A stretch of 64,000 nt of DNA from Acidobacteriota bacterium (GTDB taxonomy: Bacteria; Acidobacteriota; Terriglobia; Acidiferrales; UBA7541): positions 62,001 through 126,000 of the forward strand of contig QHYH01000087.1 of the NCBI GenBank assembly GCA_003223215.1. The letters are read 5' to 3'. Positions 43,735 to 53,060 of the stretch are shown piece after piece (the stretch's first letter is position 1; each line of letters starts with the position of its first letter). The notes beneath the pieces were generated by a model. That model was not told the DNA's origin, ran no database searches, and saw only the letters and a program-made list of their open reading frames with translations. Position numbers and translations under genes: made by a program.

Positions 43735-43806
43735 GATTTATCGGATGCGCGCACTTGAGAAGGATCTGCGCGTGGGCGCGATGCTCCGGCGCGCGTTCGA
43801 TAAATC
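43735..43806. repeat. Long imperfect inverted repeat
   Basis: GATTTATCGGATGCGCGC (43735-43752) is the inverse of GCGCGCGTTCGATAAATC (43789-43806), with 15 of 18 positions paired and a 36-base GC-rich loop. It lies in a gene-free stretch about 160 bp before the SRPBCC gene. It may be a mobile-element relic or an RNA structure. Confidence 0.6.
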
Positions 43807-43967
43807 CGTCTGGACGTGGCCGCTGGTGGTTGCGGCGGATGCGGGCTGACGGCAGACCCCAATCTAATGGCTATGGGGATTGAATCTTCAGCCGGGAGAG
43901 CACGTCACAGAATTTATCGGGCACTTGGGCCGCTGCAGGGTTGTTAGGTTTTTGGTGTGGATATAAG

Positions 43968-44435
43968 ATGGCTCCGGAGAGTCAGGGGGCAATCGTGGCC
44001 CATCAAGCACCACTTAAATATATCTTCTACATTGCCGCCACACCAGAGCAGGTGTGGGAAGGCTTTGTGTCGCGGGAGTCAAACCGCATCATCTTCTCGG
44101 GCGCTGAGATTCAGACGGACTTTAAGCCCGGTGGCCAGCTCGCGTGGGTGGGCGCGGGACCCGATGGCAAGACCATGACCTACGTTCGAGGGAAGGTACT
44201 GCGGTTTGAGCCGCCAAAAGTCTTTCAGTACACATTCACAATGGGCCAAAATGACAAGGCCTCACGTGCAACTATCGAACTGGTGCCCGAGACCGAAGCC
44301 ACCAAAGTAACGGTGACGCATGACGAGTGGGCTGAAGATGACCCCACCTACACTGCCTGCGCCGATGGATGGCCACGTATTCTTTCCCGCCTGAAGACGC
44401 TGCTTGAGACCGGGAAGACATTCAAGCCGCATTGA
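43968..44435 (+). CDS. SRPBCC (AHSA1-like) domain protein
   Basis: About 155 residues from the ATG at 43968; the track uses a TTG nine codons upstream, and neither has a strong ribosome binding site. The fold is the START/Bet v1 type: KYIFYIAATPEQVWEGFVSR, then FKPGGQLAWVG, KVLRFEPPKVFQYTFT and a final long helix GWPRILSRLKTLLETGK. Such domains bind hydrophobic ligands in a deep cavity, and the bacterial AHSA1-like branch is often paired with ArsR regulators; none is seen here. A membrane protein gene (frameshifted) starts 29 bp downstream and was probably co-transcribed. Confidence 0.85.
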   Translation: MAPESQGAIVAHQAPLKYIFYIAATPEQVWEGFVSRESNRIIFSGAEIQTDFKPGGQLAWVGAGPDGKTMTYVRGKVLRFEPPKVFQYTFTMGQNDKASRATIELVPETEATKVTVTHDEWAEDDPTYTACADGWPRILSRLKTLLETGKTFKPH

Positions 44436-44464
44436 TCACGCCACCACCGGTTTCGGAGGTTTGA

Positions 44465-44979
44465 ATGGACATCCAGGATGCTCAACGCGAAGTGCGGTCC
44501 GTCTACGTTGGCGGCTTCTGGGGACAGCTCGTCGCGTCTGTAATTTGGATGATGTCCGCGGCGCTAGGCACGTGGGTAACTCCAAAAGCGTCTATTCTAA
44601 CCATTGTCATCGGGGGATTCTTCATCTTTCCGGCCTTGAGCAGAGAGAATCCGTTCAATAGCCTCGCGATGCAGGTCGCGTTTGTGCTGCCGCTTTCGAT
44701 GCTGCTTCTTGTGCCCGTGGGTCTCTACCGCTTGAATTGGTTTTTTCCGGCTCTGATTGTGCTTGTGGGTGCGCACTATTTGCCGTTCGCTTCTCTCTAC
44801 GGGACGCGCATGTTCCTGTTCCTCTCAGCAATTCTGGTCGCCGTGGGTGTCCTGTTCGCACTTTGTTTTTCAGGAACGTTAGCCTTGGCGCATGGGTCGC
44901 TGGACTGGCCCTATTCGCCTTCGCCTGGATTGGGCGCTGCATCGCGACCGGCGAAGCTTCCGCGCCTTCCATTCACTGA
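44465..44979 (+). pseudogene. DUF7010-like membrane protein gene with a frameshift
   Basis: From the ATG at 44465 (GGAGG six bases upstream) the frame encodes MDIQDAQREVRSVYVGGFWG and about four membrane helices up to VLFALCFSGT. From about 44880 the expected last helix continues in the next frame: SLGAWVAGLALFAFAWIGRC, ending at the TGA at 44979. The track ORF runs on to 45166 with a low-complexity tail because of this shift. The intact protein would have about 170 residues and five or six helices. One base change would restore it, so a sequencing error is possible. Confidence 0.65.
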
Positions 44980-45267
44980 TTCGCCTGATGGCTCGCTGGG
45001 ACGAAAGCGGGATTATCGAGACGGAGATTCCCAACGACGGTCTCAGTCGGCACCGACTCCTCACAGCTCCTGGTTAAGCGGGATTACCGCCAAAGTTCGT
45101 ACTGGCGGCCTTTTCCGCTTTGCGGGGCGGGCTCAAGGCGGGTCGGCGAGCAGATTTCGGCAATGAATCGTTGCAATTTCGTGTACTCCGCTTTGGCTTG
45201 CTTGAAGATAGGGATGCCTCGGTCAGCGTCTTTCCAAAAGCAGTACGCGTTACCGACTACAGCCCAA

Positions 45268-46833
45268 TCACGGTTTGTCTTGCGGGCCAGCGGGTATCAC
45301 ATCCAGCGTTGTCTCCCTCGGCAAATCCGCATCCACCTTCACCGCTCCCGTTCCGCCGCTGTGCACGAACTTTGCTGAGCGCACCGCCTCCACTGCCAGA
45401 TTCACGTCCTTCCTCGGTCCTACCGTCTTCACCACGCTTCCCCGAGCAGGCACCACAAATCGCAACGTGATCGGCCCAACAGCAAGCCCCTCCACCGGTG
45501 TCACGATCAACTCACAGGTCACATCCCCGTCCGTTAAGTTTGAAATGCTGTACGACCCGTTCGGCGTTTTCAGGTTCTGCGCCGTATCTACGTTGAACAA
45601 TCGAAAATCGCCGAACGAGTGTTTCCGGTAGTATTTCTTCCCGCGTCTCTCTGCATACACTTCCGCGGTCTGCGGCAACCAGATTTCCTGTCCGGTTGAG
45701 GCGAACTTCACTCCCGTGTACTCAATCTTCTGGTGTTGTTCGGTCAATTCAATCTGCGGGATAGGTTCGGCCAACTCCGACTCCAACCACACCACCTGCG
45801 CCTTCCCGGGATCGATCCACGCTCGTCCCCGCAAATACACTGGAAAGCTCATGCCGCCCACCCTGTACGATTCGATACGCGGCGGCCGGTCCTTGCGTTG
45901 TTCAAACCGCACCTGCCAATATTCGCGTCCCTCGTCGCGCACCAAGCCTTCGCACTGAAAATTGAAGTCCGCCGCAAAGTCAGGGTGAAACAAAAGCACG
46001 ATCGCCGGCAATCCTAGCGTCGCCAGGTGCGCGGGAAATTGTTCATGATCCGTGCTGCCATTTCGGTATTCCTCCAGCCAAAACGCTCCGGTGCGATCTC
46101 GCCCCACCACCACTACATACTCGAACTTCCGTTTGTCCGGGCCTTTGCGCTCTCCCGATTTATCGATCGCGTAGTGCTCCACCAACTCCGTCGCGGTGAA
46201 CTTCTCCATTGAGTTCACAAACTCCCTGACGTTTTCTCCAGTTGCTTTCAACACCTGTTCCGTCGGACACGCCACGTGTTCATCCACCGGTAGCACTTTT
46301 TCCTTTGCTCCCGGCATTTTTCCCATCTCTGTTTCCGTCTTCGGCGGGGCTTCCAACTTCGGGCTGGTCTTTGCCTCAGGGATCGTTGGCAGTTCGAGCG
46401 GTTTCACGAGCAACGCGGACGCTTTTGTTGCCGGTCTCGGCTTCATCACCACAAAAACTGTTTTCTGCTGATTGCTGGTCTCGAGGATCGCGCTCAGCCG
46501 CACCGTCAGAAATCCCGGAGCGCTCACTTCCACGTGATACTTCCCTGTGGCGATGCCGTAAAAGACGACATCACTCGGGGTATCGCCTGGTTCCCCGACC
46601 ACCTCATATCCTTCATCCGGAATCACTCGTACATCGGCCACTCCGGAAAATGCTGTTTCATCCTCCAGCCGCAAACACACTTTCAGCGAGCCAGTCTCGG
46701 CTTTCTTCGTTGGCTCCGCCAGCGCGCTTGCCGCGGGTTCTTGTGCCGCTGTACGCGAGCTTCGTGCGGGACCTATCAGGAGATAGGCCGCGAAAGGAAC
46801 TAGCAAATACGCTCGACGCATCACTAAGTCCAT
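45268..46833 (-). CDS. Large secreted protein, unknown function
   Basis: 521 residues. An internal ATG at 46821 (MRRAYLLVPFAAYLLIGPAR) gives a cleaner signal peptide than the track start. An N-terminal beta domain (about 45-130: LKVCLRLEDETAFSGVADVR; GIATGKYHVEVSAPGFLTVR) has the layout of carboxypeptidase-regulatory or Cna-B modules. A Pro/Lys/Glu linker follows, then a larger domain of about 300 residues with HYAIDKSGERKGPDKRKFEY, QVRFEQRKDRPPRIESYRVG and GKKYYRKHSFGDFRLF, which recalls acidobacterial proteins annotated only as hypothetical. There are no membrane helices beyond the signal. It is probably envelope-located; nothing points to an enzyme. Confidence 0.75.
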   Translation of the reverse strand: MDLVMRRAYLLVPFAAYLLIGPARSSRTAAQEPAASALAEPTKKAETGSLKVCLRLEDETAFSGVADVRVIPDEGYEVVGEPGDTPSDVVFYGIATGKYHVEVSAPGFLTVRLSAILETSNQQKTVFVVMKPRPATKASALLVKPLELPTIPEAKTSPKLEAPPKTETEMGKMPGAKEKVLPVDEHVACPTEQVLKATGENVREFVNSMEKFTATELVEHYAIDKSGERKGPDKRKFEYVVVVGRDRTGAFWLEEYRNGSTDHEQFPAHLATLGLPAIVLLFHPDFAADFNFQCEGLVRDEGREYWQVRFEQRKDRPPRIESYRVGGMSFPVYLRGRAWIDPGKAQVVWLESELAEPIPQIELTEQHQKIEYTGVKFASTGQEIWLPQTAEVYAERRGKKYYRKHSFGDFRLFNVDTAQNLKTPNGSYSISNLTDGDVTCELIVTPVEGLAVGPITLRFVVPARGSVVKTVGPRKDVNLAVEAVRSAKFVHSGGTGAVKVDADLPRETTLDVIPAGPQDKP

Positions 46834-47092
46834 ACCGGCTGATTTGTCAGGGGACCTGTGCTCTTATTGAAGGGGCAAATGGAGAGAGACCGTTCCAGCG
46901 CGGGCTCCCCATCGCAATCCGTCCTAGAGCCTTTGTGACGCTAGTGAACTCCATTCTGCTGCCTCTGTCAAGAAGCCTTTCGGTGCCGCGTGCACGACCT
47001 GGAAGTGCCATCCGGCAGGTTTTCGTTTTTTGTGGCGTAGTTCTGAACGTCTGTATACGCACAGATAATATGCAGCACAAAAAGGAATCCTT

Positions 47093-47569
47093 ATGCCTGA
47101 CGATGTCGCAACATTGGGGACCCAAAGATCCAAGCTCCTGGAGGAGTTTCTCAGCTGGGGTGATCTTCGACCTGGCTCCATTACCGCAGTGATCCGACGC
47201 TGCGGCAAGCCTTCCTGCCACTGCGCCAAACACCACGACCCTGGACATGATCCGCAATTTCGCCTCACTCGCCGAGTCGCGGGCAAGACGGTAACGGAGA
47301 GCTTTGCCAATCCCACAGCGCTGCGCAAGGCGCAGCAAGAGGTGGCCGAGTTTCACCGCTTCCAGAAGCTCAGCCAGGATTTGGTCACCCTCAACGAAAA
47401 GATCTGTCGACTCCGCCCGGTCACGCAGGAACGCGGCGGCTGGACGGCGGCTGCTGCGGTCCATCAGGAGGTGGCGCGGGAAGTAAACCAACTCCTCGGC
47501 CGAGTTTTTGCGCCGTTCAGCCAACGCGATTTTGGCTCTACGTTGCTCCCACCTCAACGGCCGCTTTGA
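47093..47569 (+). mobile_element. DUF6788-type ORF of an insertion sequence, truncated
   Basis: 158 residues from the ATG at 47093, with AAGGA upstream. The pattern GDLRPGSITAVIRRCGKPSC, then HCAKHHDPGHDPQFRLTRRV and EFHRFQKLSQDLVTLNEKIC matches the small DUF6788 protein encoded ahead of a transposase in some insertion sequences. The last 45 residues (AAVHQEVAREVNQLLGRVFA) resemble the start of the adjoining transposase, but the frame ends at 47569. The element therefore seems cut inside the transposase. No terminal inverted repeats were identified. The Cys/His-rich part may bind zinc. Confidence 0.65.
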
Positions 47570-47935
47570 GGATTATTGGGAAGGGCGCCGGGCGGCTTGA
47601 CTGCCACTTCTATGTCGCGCACCGCGTTCGAACGGGGTAACCGGACATGTCAGCCGCGCTTATTGGTGGAAGGCTTCTTACTGCGCTCTCCTCGCTGTCC
47701 AGTTGTAGTCAGAGAGCGCCATTTATTCTTTTGTGTTTGGTGCGTTTTCCAGGGCCGAATCACCTGAGGGTGGCGCGGCTTGTCCATGGCGCCTCCATAA
47801 AAGCCTCATTGTACTTCAAGCGGCTGAGTCTAAAACGGTTTTATCAAAGGGCGCGCAGCCCCCCAGCCCGTTTACTCCTCAGCCGAAACGCGCCTCCGGC
47901 AAAGCACCTGCCTTAATGAGAACCTGCCGCGCCCT
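47570..47935. other. Gap next to the IS remnant, no gene seen
   Basis: About 365 bp. Overlapping short ORFs on the plus strand (47576-47767, 47647-47916, 47733-48176) have no protein-like content. It may be the decayed remainder of the insertion sequence. Confidence 0.35.
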
Positions 47936-48353
47936 TCATCTGCCCGTTAGCCAGGCGGCACAGCCAAGAATAAGCGCGACGACCACAGAAAGCACCATCG
48001 GCGGCGGACCAAAATACAAAAAGCTCAGTACGACGCCAGGCAACTGCAGGATAAAGAACGCCCAGCCCATGAAGCCCGCTGCGGTTGGAGTGGAACGCGC
48101 CAACTGCCCAAGATGCCACGACAGAAACGCCGACAGGAGCGTCGATACCGTGCAGGACAAGCCGAAGCCGCGGTAGAAATCGCCGTAAACTGTAGCTCCG
48201 CCCGCGTAACTCAAAGCGAACGGCATTCATCGAGTCATAAACGGCGCGCCCTTCGGCGGAAGGTGCGCGCAGACTCAAAAAACCATACGTATGGCCGACG
48301 GCAAAGAGCACAAAGACAATTGCTGCGACCCGGTATAGTAGCGTCGCTGTCAT
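47936..48353 (-). pseudogene. LIC_13387-like four-helix membrane protein gene with a frameshift
   Basis: On the minus strand the ATG at 48353 (behind AAGGAGGTAG) starts MTATLLYRVAAIVFVLFAVG and runs through HTYGFLSLRAPSAEGRAVYD to SMNAV. The remaining three helices are in another frame: FALSYAGGATVYGDFYRGFG, then LLSAFLSWHLGQLAR and LPGVVLSFLYFGPPPMVLSV, ending at 47936. The shift is near 48225. A corrected reading gives about 139 residues with four membrane spans. The function of the family is unknown. A single indel separates it from an intact gene. Confidence 0.65.
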
Positions 48354-48458
48354 CACCACTACCTCCTTCCAAAATTTCTGGTGGGGTACTTTACCACGAG
48401 AGATGCCGGGGCCACGCTAAGTCCGGGTAAGGCTTAGGGTTGTATATTCGATAGTGGC

Positions 48459-49529
48459 TCAGTTTCCCGGTGACGCAACCAAACACCGATCCATCCACTC
48501 CAGAATGAGCTTGCGCATCTCCGGCAGCTCCACATGGGCGCAATCGAACAACTCTACGCGGAGCTCCGCTTCCTTCCCATACTTCCGGTAAAGCGGCAAT
48601 AAATAATCACGCACCTTGTCCACACCTGCTGGCGGCGTTAGTGCATCGCGCTTCCCGTTCACGCTGAGGTGCGCCCGCGGCACAATCAGCTCATTGATCT
48701 CCGCGGTTTGAAAATGTTTTAACAACGACGGTACGTAGTAGTAGATCCCGTGCCCCTGCAAGCCATGCGCTTTGATCAATTCTTCGTAATCCGTCAGGCA
48801 GCACACATCCATGCAGAGCTTCACGCGAGGATCGAGCGCCGCGAGCCACCACGCTTTCGTCGAGCCCATGGACATGCCCAGCGCTCCCAGCCGCTGGTTG
48901 TCCACCTCCGGGCGGCTCGCGAGGTAGTCCATCGCGCGAAATTCGTCGAACATCATCATCCCGTACAGTACTTGCCCCTTCCACAGCATCAGCTTGAAGG
49001 CGTTTTCTTCGCCCTCGTGACCGTTCTTCTCGTGCTTGCGCTCGCCAAAGCACCAGCTATCGATCGCCAGCGTCACTAGCCCCTTCTGCGCGCACACGGA
49101 CGCATACGCAGGCGCGACCTCCACACCTTTGACCAGCATCTCTTTGCCCAGGTCGTACATGCCGCCATGCCAGTGGATGTACAGCAGTCCCGGCGCGGGC
49201 GTTTGCCTTTTACGCGGAATCAGCAGCAGGGCCGGCGCTGGCTCCACACCGTTCAAATCGAGAACCAGCCGCTCCAGCGTATAGTCTTCGTGCTCTTCCT
49301 TGCTGACGAGCTTCGCTGGCCCCGGCTTATGCTCCCACGGCAAATCGCCCAGGAGTTCCCATAACTCTTTTCGTCGTTCCTCTTGCCGGGCCAGAAACGC
49401 GTCGTCCATAGGTTGCTGCCGAGCATGCTGCGCCAGGGCATTGGAGGCAGGAACAGCCGCTGAAACCGCGGCAGCAGCGGAAGCGTGTAGGAATTCGCGT
49501 CTAGTGGAAAGTGTATTGGCTGGCCTCAT
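48459..49529 (-). CDS. Alpha/beta hydrolase (dienelactone hydrolase/acetylxylan esterase-like), Tat-exported
   Basis: 356 residues from the ATG at 49529; the track start adds 26 residues. The leader NTLSTRREFLHASAAAAVSA is a twin-arginine signal. The hydrolase core begins APALLLIPRKRQTPAPGLLY and IHWHGGMYDLGKE (oxyanion region). The nucleophile motif is LGALGMSMGSTKAW, the acid is probably the Asp in NGKRDALTPPAG, and the His lies in FDCAHVELPEM. The order and spacing fit esterases that remove acyl groups from sugars or related compounds. Export matches the other carbohydrate-active proteins in the window, but the substrate is not known. Confidence 0.87.
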   Translation of the reverse strand: MRPANTLSTRREFLHASAAAAVSAAVPASNALAQHARQQPMDDAFLARQEERRKELWELLGDLPWEHKPGPAKLVSKEEHEDYTLERLVLDLNGVEPAPALLLIPRKRQTPAPGLLYIHWHGGMYDLGKEMLVKGVEVAPAYASVCAQKGLVTLAIDSWCFGERKHEKNGHEGEENAFKLMLWKGQVLYGMMMFDEFRAMDYLASRPEVDNQRLGALGMSMGSTKAWWLAALDPRVKLCMDVCCLTDYEELIKAHGLQGHGIYYYVPSLLKHFQTAEINELIVPRAHLSVNGKRDALTPPAGVDKVRDYLLPLYRKYGKEAELRVELFDCAHVELPEMRKLILEWMDRCLVASPGN

Positions 49530-49989
49530 CGCAAAACTCCATTCTGGATAGTTGGCAGTGGGTGCTGACCGCACGCAAAACAGTGGGGCCCCTCCCCCGT
49601 CTCGCACATTTGCACAACAATCGGATTGTCGCAGATGTGATGGTGCTTGTCCGGCACGGACTTACCAGACCTTTCGCAGCAAATTGCGAGCAGTTGCGCA
49701 GACTGCCCGGACTGTGGACCTGTCGAGCATTGCCCTCCTGACCTCGGAGGTCGTGAAGAGTGCGGCGTGGAGCGAGTAGCGCGGACACGACGAGGCCATA
49801 TCTCTTATCTGCCGTCGTTCTCCGGAACGCTTTTCTTAGCTTGTTTCATCGCGAGTCGAGCAAATTTGTATTCTTCAGATTCGTCGGCGGGCTGTTTAGG
49901 TCTCACATTATGCTACTGAGCGCCGCTGCAGGCGATAAACCGTTTGCAAGCGTTGCAAGCGCGACTCGTTTAGTCCGAAACTCAGCCGC
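49530..49989. other. Intergenic region, no gene seen
   Basis: About 460 bp between two minus-strand genes. It holds a small perfect palindrome (GACCTC-G-GAGGTC near 49740-49752) but no supported ORF. Confidence 0.35.
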
Positions 49990-51654
49990 TCATGGCAGTT
50001 CACCGTCTGGAGGGATCAGTTTCAGGACTACGCTTTTTCGTGTACCCTCGTCCAGTTGGACGATCTCCCCGCGAGCCCCGTAAGACTTCATAAAATCAGG
50101 TTGGCGGACATCTCCCTGCAATTCTTCAAAGGCAAGCACTGTGTACTTACCGGGATTTAAGCCGCGCAACCTGAAATGGCCGCTGTCATCGGTGGTATCT
50201 CGCTGGTAAAGATCCGAGCGCATTCGGTGCTCCGCGCTCGGAACATCCACAACTGTGGCATTCGCGATTGGCTGGCCGTTGCCGTCAACAACTGTCCCCG
50301 CAATACTCGCTCCGTTTCCGCTGATCACAACGTCCAGCCATGGCTCGGGACGGACCGGAAAACCAGAATCCGCTACATCCCGACCCTCAAGATTGATCGA
50401 TTTTGTGAAGTAATCGCGCAAATCATCGGATTTGGCCCCAACCATTAGTTGGTAATTGCCTCCAGGTACATTCTTCAGTTCGAAGGTTCCGTCAGTGTTC
50501 ACACTGGAAATTGTGGGAATGTCCATCCCTCCTTCCCACGCCACTTCCGCACCGTGTTCCTCAGCAGGGATCAGGGCCACGGTCAATTGCGTCCAATCGA
50601 GTTTCTGGCCCGTATCCAGGCGGAACTTCCCGCGAACTTGCCCACCAGCCTCTGGCTGAAGTCGCAATCCCTCCACCGGGGCATTGCTGACTTCGATCGC
50701 ATTACCCAAGCGCAGCATCTGTATCGCTGGTTGACCGCCCTCAAATGTGACGATGATTAGCCTTGCCACATAGGATCCGGGTAAGACGTTTGTAAATTCG
50801 AATCTGCCTCCCTCACCAAGCTCTTGCGGAGATATCTGCGAGCGCCCACTCCCCTTCGCTTGCAACATGATCTGAGCCATGATGCCCTTGCTCAGCACTC
50901 CCGTTACCGACCCGCTGACGCGGTACGCCCGGCCCGTCAGGAGGCCAAAATTAATCCGTGTTTCGGACCCAGGATGAATCTCCACCGCAACAGCTTGGTC
51001 CTCATCCAAAACGCCCGGGTAATGCGTGGTTAGGTATATCGATCGATCTTTCCCACTGTTGTTCTCTTTCAAATTCGGCGGTCGGGATCCTTGCGGGGGA
51101 GAGGCAGTAATCTTATAGCGTCCCGCTCGCAAGTCGGAGATACGAAATTCCCCAAGATCGTTAGTGGCTCCACTGCCAAAGTCATGGGACTTCCGTCCCG
51201 CTCGAACAGAGCCAGCCCTCATCGCCGAAACGCTAACATCACGCATCGCATCACCGTCCAAGTCTACGATCTTCCCAGTGATGACGGCGGCAGGCTGCAT
51301 GTGCAAGATCAAGTCGTTTGGGGCGCTGCGCGGTTGCACCGAGACAGAGATGCGGCGGTTGCCGGTACCGGACTGCACAAATCCGGGGCGCTCGACGACG
51401 ACGAGGTACTGTCCAGGTTGAACGTCCTCGATCGTGAATTGACCATCCGCATCGGTAACAGCCGAGTGTTGCGCGACGGCGGGTCCTTTTTGTCCACTCA
51501 ACTGCACGTTTGCCTTTCTTATCGGTTGCCCGTCCAGCTCCTGTAAGACCTTACCTCGTATGCTCAGCGTAGAAGTCTCTGCCGGCGCGTTCGTTTGAAT
51601 TGCACAGTCGGTTTGAACCAGGAAACAAGAGAATACAATGACCAAGAGTCTCAC
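49990..51654 (-). CDS. Secreted carboxypeptidase-regulatory-like domain protein
   Basis: 554 residues from a GTG start with GAGGAGG just upstream. A short signal peptide (MRLLVIVFSCFLVQ) is followed by several beta-sandwich repeats of the carboxypeptidase-regulatory type: ADGQFTIEDVQPGQYLVVVE, then NDLGEFRISDLRAGRYKITA, GTFELKNVPGGNYQLMVGAK and SGHFRLRGLNPGKYTVLAFE. This repeat (xGxFxxxxLxPGxYxLxxxA) is abundant in Acidobacteriota surface proteins and in the N-terminal parts of their TonB-dependent receptors. No receptor barrel follows. The protein is probably a periplasmic or surface adhesion/binding module. Confidence 0.88.
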   Translation of the reverse strand: MRLLVIVFSCFLVQTDCAIQTNAPAETSTLSIRGKVLQELDGQPIRKANVQLSGQKGPAVAQHSAVTDADGQFTIEDVQPGQYLVVVERPGFVQSGTGNRRISVSVQPRSAPNDLILHMQPAAVITGKIVDLDGDAMRDVSVSAMRAGSVRAGRKSHDFGSGATNDLGEFRISDLRAGRYKITASPPQGSRPPNLKENNSGKDRSIYLTTHYPGVLDEDQAVAVEIHPGSETRINFGLLTGRAYRVSGSVTGVLSKGIMAQIMLQAKGSGRSQISPQELGEGGRFEFTNVLPGSYVARLIIVTFEGGQPAIQMLRLGNAIEVSNAPVEGLRLQPEAGGQVRGKFRLDTGQKLDWTQLTVALIPAEEHGAEVAWEGGMDIPTISSVNTDGTFELKNVPGGNYQLMVGAKSDDLRDYFTKSINLEGRDVADSGFPVRPEPWLDVVISGNGASIAGTVVDGNGQPIANATVVDVPSAEHRMRSDLYQRDTTDDSGHFRLRGLNPGKYTVLAFEELQGDVRQPDFMKSYGARGEIVQLDEGTRKSVVLKLIPPDGELP

Positions 51655-51975
51655 GAGGGGCCTCCTCGCACAGGAACTCTCATGCAGCGAACCTGCCGAA
51701 AGGCAGTTATATCACGATAATTTCAATTTGGCGTATTCCGAACGAGCTGATCGGAGAATGGCGCAATTCCAGATAACTACTGGCAACGGGCTTCCACCAA
51801 CAAACGGACTTCATGCCCTCCTTACCGGACTTCTTGCGCCCAGTACCCAACCAGTCTTGTTAGCGCGTTCCTTGCGAGTTATGCTTGCAAAATGCTACAA
51901 CACGCGGAACGTCAAAATCGTCGGCCTCACGCAGTCGTTGAACGCAACCTGGCACAGGCTGAAGGATAGACTCCA
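51655..51975. other. Divergent intergenic region, no gene seen
   Basis: About 320 bp between the carboxypeptidase-regulatory-like gene (minus) and trmO (plus). The track ORF 51638-51979 is an open frame without protein-like content. Confidence 0.35.
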
Positions 51976-52449
51976 ATGAAGCCCAAGGAGAAAAAGCAGC
52001 GAACAGTGAGGAGTCCGGAGCCCAATGGCAAACGCGCCCAGCTTCGGCCGATTGGTTTGATCCGATCTAGCATCAAGCAGCGCAGCGAAGCGCCCAAACA
52101 AGGTTCGGAGGGGGCGCCCGACGCATGGCTCGAAGTGAGTCCTTTGGTGGCGAAGGGGCTGCATGGCCTCGCGGTAGGCGACGACATCATCGTTGTGACT
52201 TGGCTACACCTGGCTCGCCGCGATGTCCTGAAGGTGCACCCCCGTTCAGACCGGACCAGACCAGTTACCGGCGTATTTGCGACCCGCTCGCCCGACCGCC
52301 CAAATCCTCTCGGCCTTCATCCTGTCACCGTCCGCGAGGTCGAGAAGAACCGCCTGCGGATCGGTCCCATCGAAGCCATCGACGGAACGCCTGTCGTCGA
52401 CATCAAACCCGTGCACTGCGGCGTAACAAGCCGGATGAGTCGCTGCTAA
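51976..52449 (+). CDS. trmO: tRNA (N6-threonylcarbamoyladenosine(37)-N6)-methyltransferase TrmO-like
   Basis: 157 residues. The TsaA/TrmO beta-barrel uses S-adenosylmethionine to methylate N6-threonylcarbamoyladenosine at position 37 of tRNA-Thr. The family hallmarks are LRPIGLIRSS near residue 23, VVTWLHLARRDVLKVHPRSD and VTGVFATRSPDRPNPLGLHP (about 97-116), ending VVDIKPVHCG. The length is typical for the short form without the C-terminal extension. The first 20 residues are Lys/Arg-rich and may be an extension or an early start. The gene stands alone. Confidence 0.87.
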   Translation: MKPKEKKQRTVRSPEPNGKRAQLRPIGLIRSSIKQRSEAPKQGSEGAPDAWLEVSPLVAKGLHGLAVGDDIIVVTWLHLARRDVLKVHPRSDRTRPVTGVFATRSPDRPNPLGLHPVTVREVEKNRLRIGPIEAIDGTPVVDIKPVHCGVTSRMSRC

Positions 52450-52620
52450 TACGCCTTTCCCCTTTCGGCGCTTACGCCGGCAATCAGATACATAGAGCTT
52501 TTTCGGGACGTCATGGGTGTGCCTCTTGGGAATACGGCTTATGAGGCAGCTGGCCGACTGACTCTCCGCCAGGAAGAAGCAGGCTCAGAATTGCGGCACG
52601 ACGGTCACAACTAATTCGAA

Positions 52621-53060
52621 TTCCGTGAGTTCTTGGAGGGCGTCTCGCGCATTGCCGATGGACCCCAAAACGGAAAATGGATCTGCGGCACGTCAACGTC
52701 CTTTACGATGAGTTCGGTGGACGCGCGCGTGCTGTACACAACGGAGATTGACGCCGACGATCGCGGGCTCGCTCTGGACTCGAGCTTCTGAACGGCTTGG
52801 CGGCGGTGCACCACCGCGAGACAGTTCAACGTGCAGAAAACGTGCTCGCTGAGCTTGCCACTGGAACCGGGGGCACATACTTTCACAACAATAAGGACCT
52901 GCAACGCGGGTTGCAGCAATTGATGGCTCGACCAGAGCACTTGTACGTGTTGGAGTCTTCGCTGGATGGCGTCAAGCGCGACGAGGCGCGTCGTGCCACG
53001 CTTTACTTTTTTTCTGGCTTGTCCGCGGGAAGGAGCGATTTGTCGTACAAGGAGCCGTAG
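52621..53060 (+). pseudogene. Decayed VWFA-related protein gene
   Basis: Two frames carry pieces of the acidobacterial VWFA-related domain. The first has SSVDARVLYTTEIDADDRG (near 52710-52770). The second has AENVLAELATGTGGTYFHNN followed by KDLQRGLQQL (52830-52930), matching the end of the VWA-like fold in such proteins. A frameshift lies between them, the N-terminal half is missing, and the 3' end runs into the convergent M49 peptidase gene. It is a relic of a second VWFA-related gene in the window. Confidence 0.6.

Noticed and set aside
44979-45166. C-terminal extension of the frameshifted membrane protein
   Set aside because: Low-complexity Arg/Ser/Pro tail produced by reading out of frame; the coherent last helix is in another frame.
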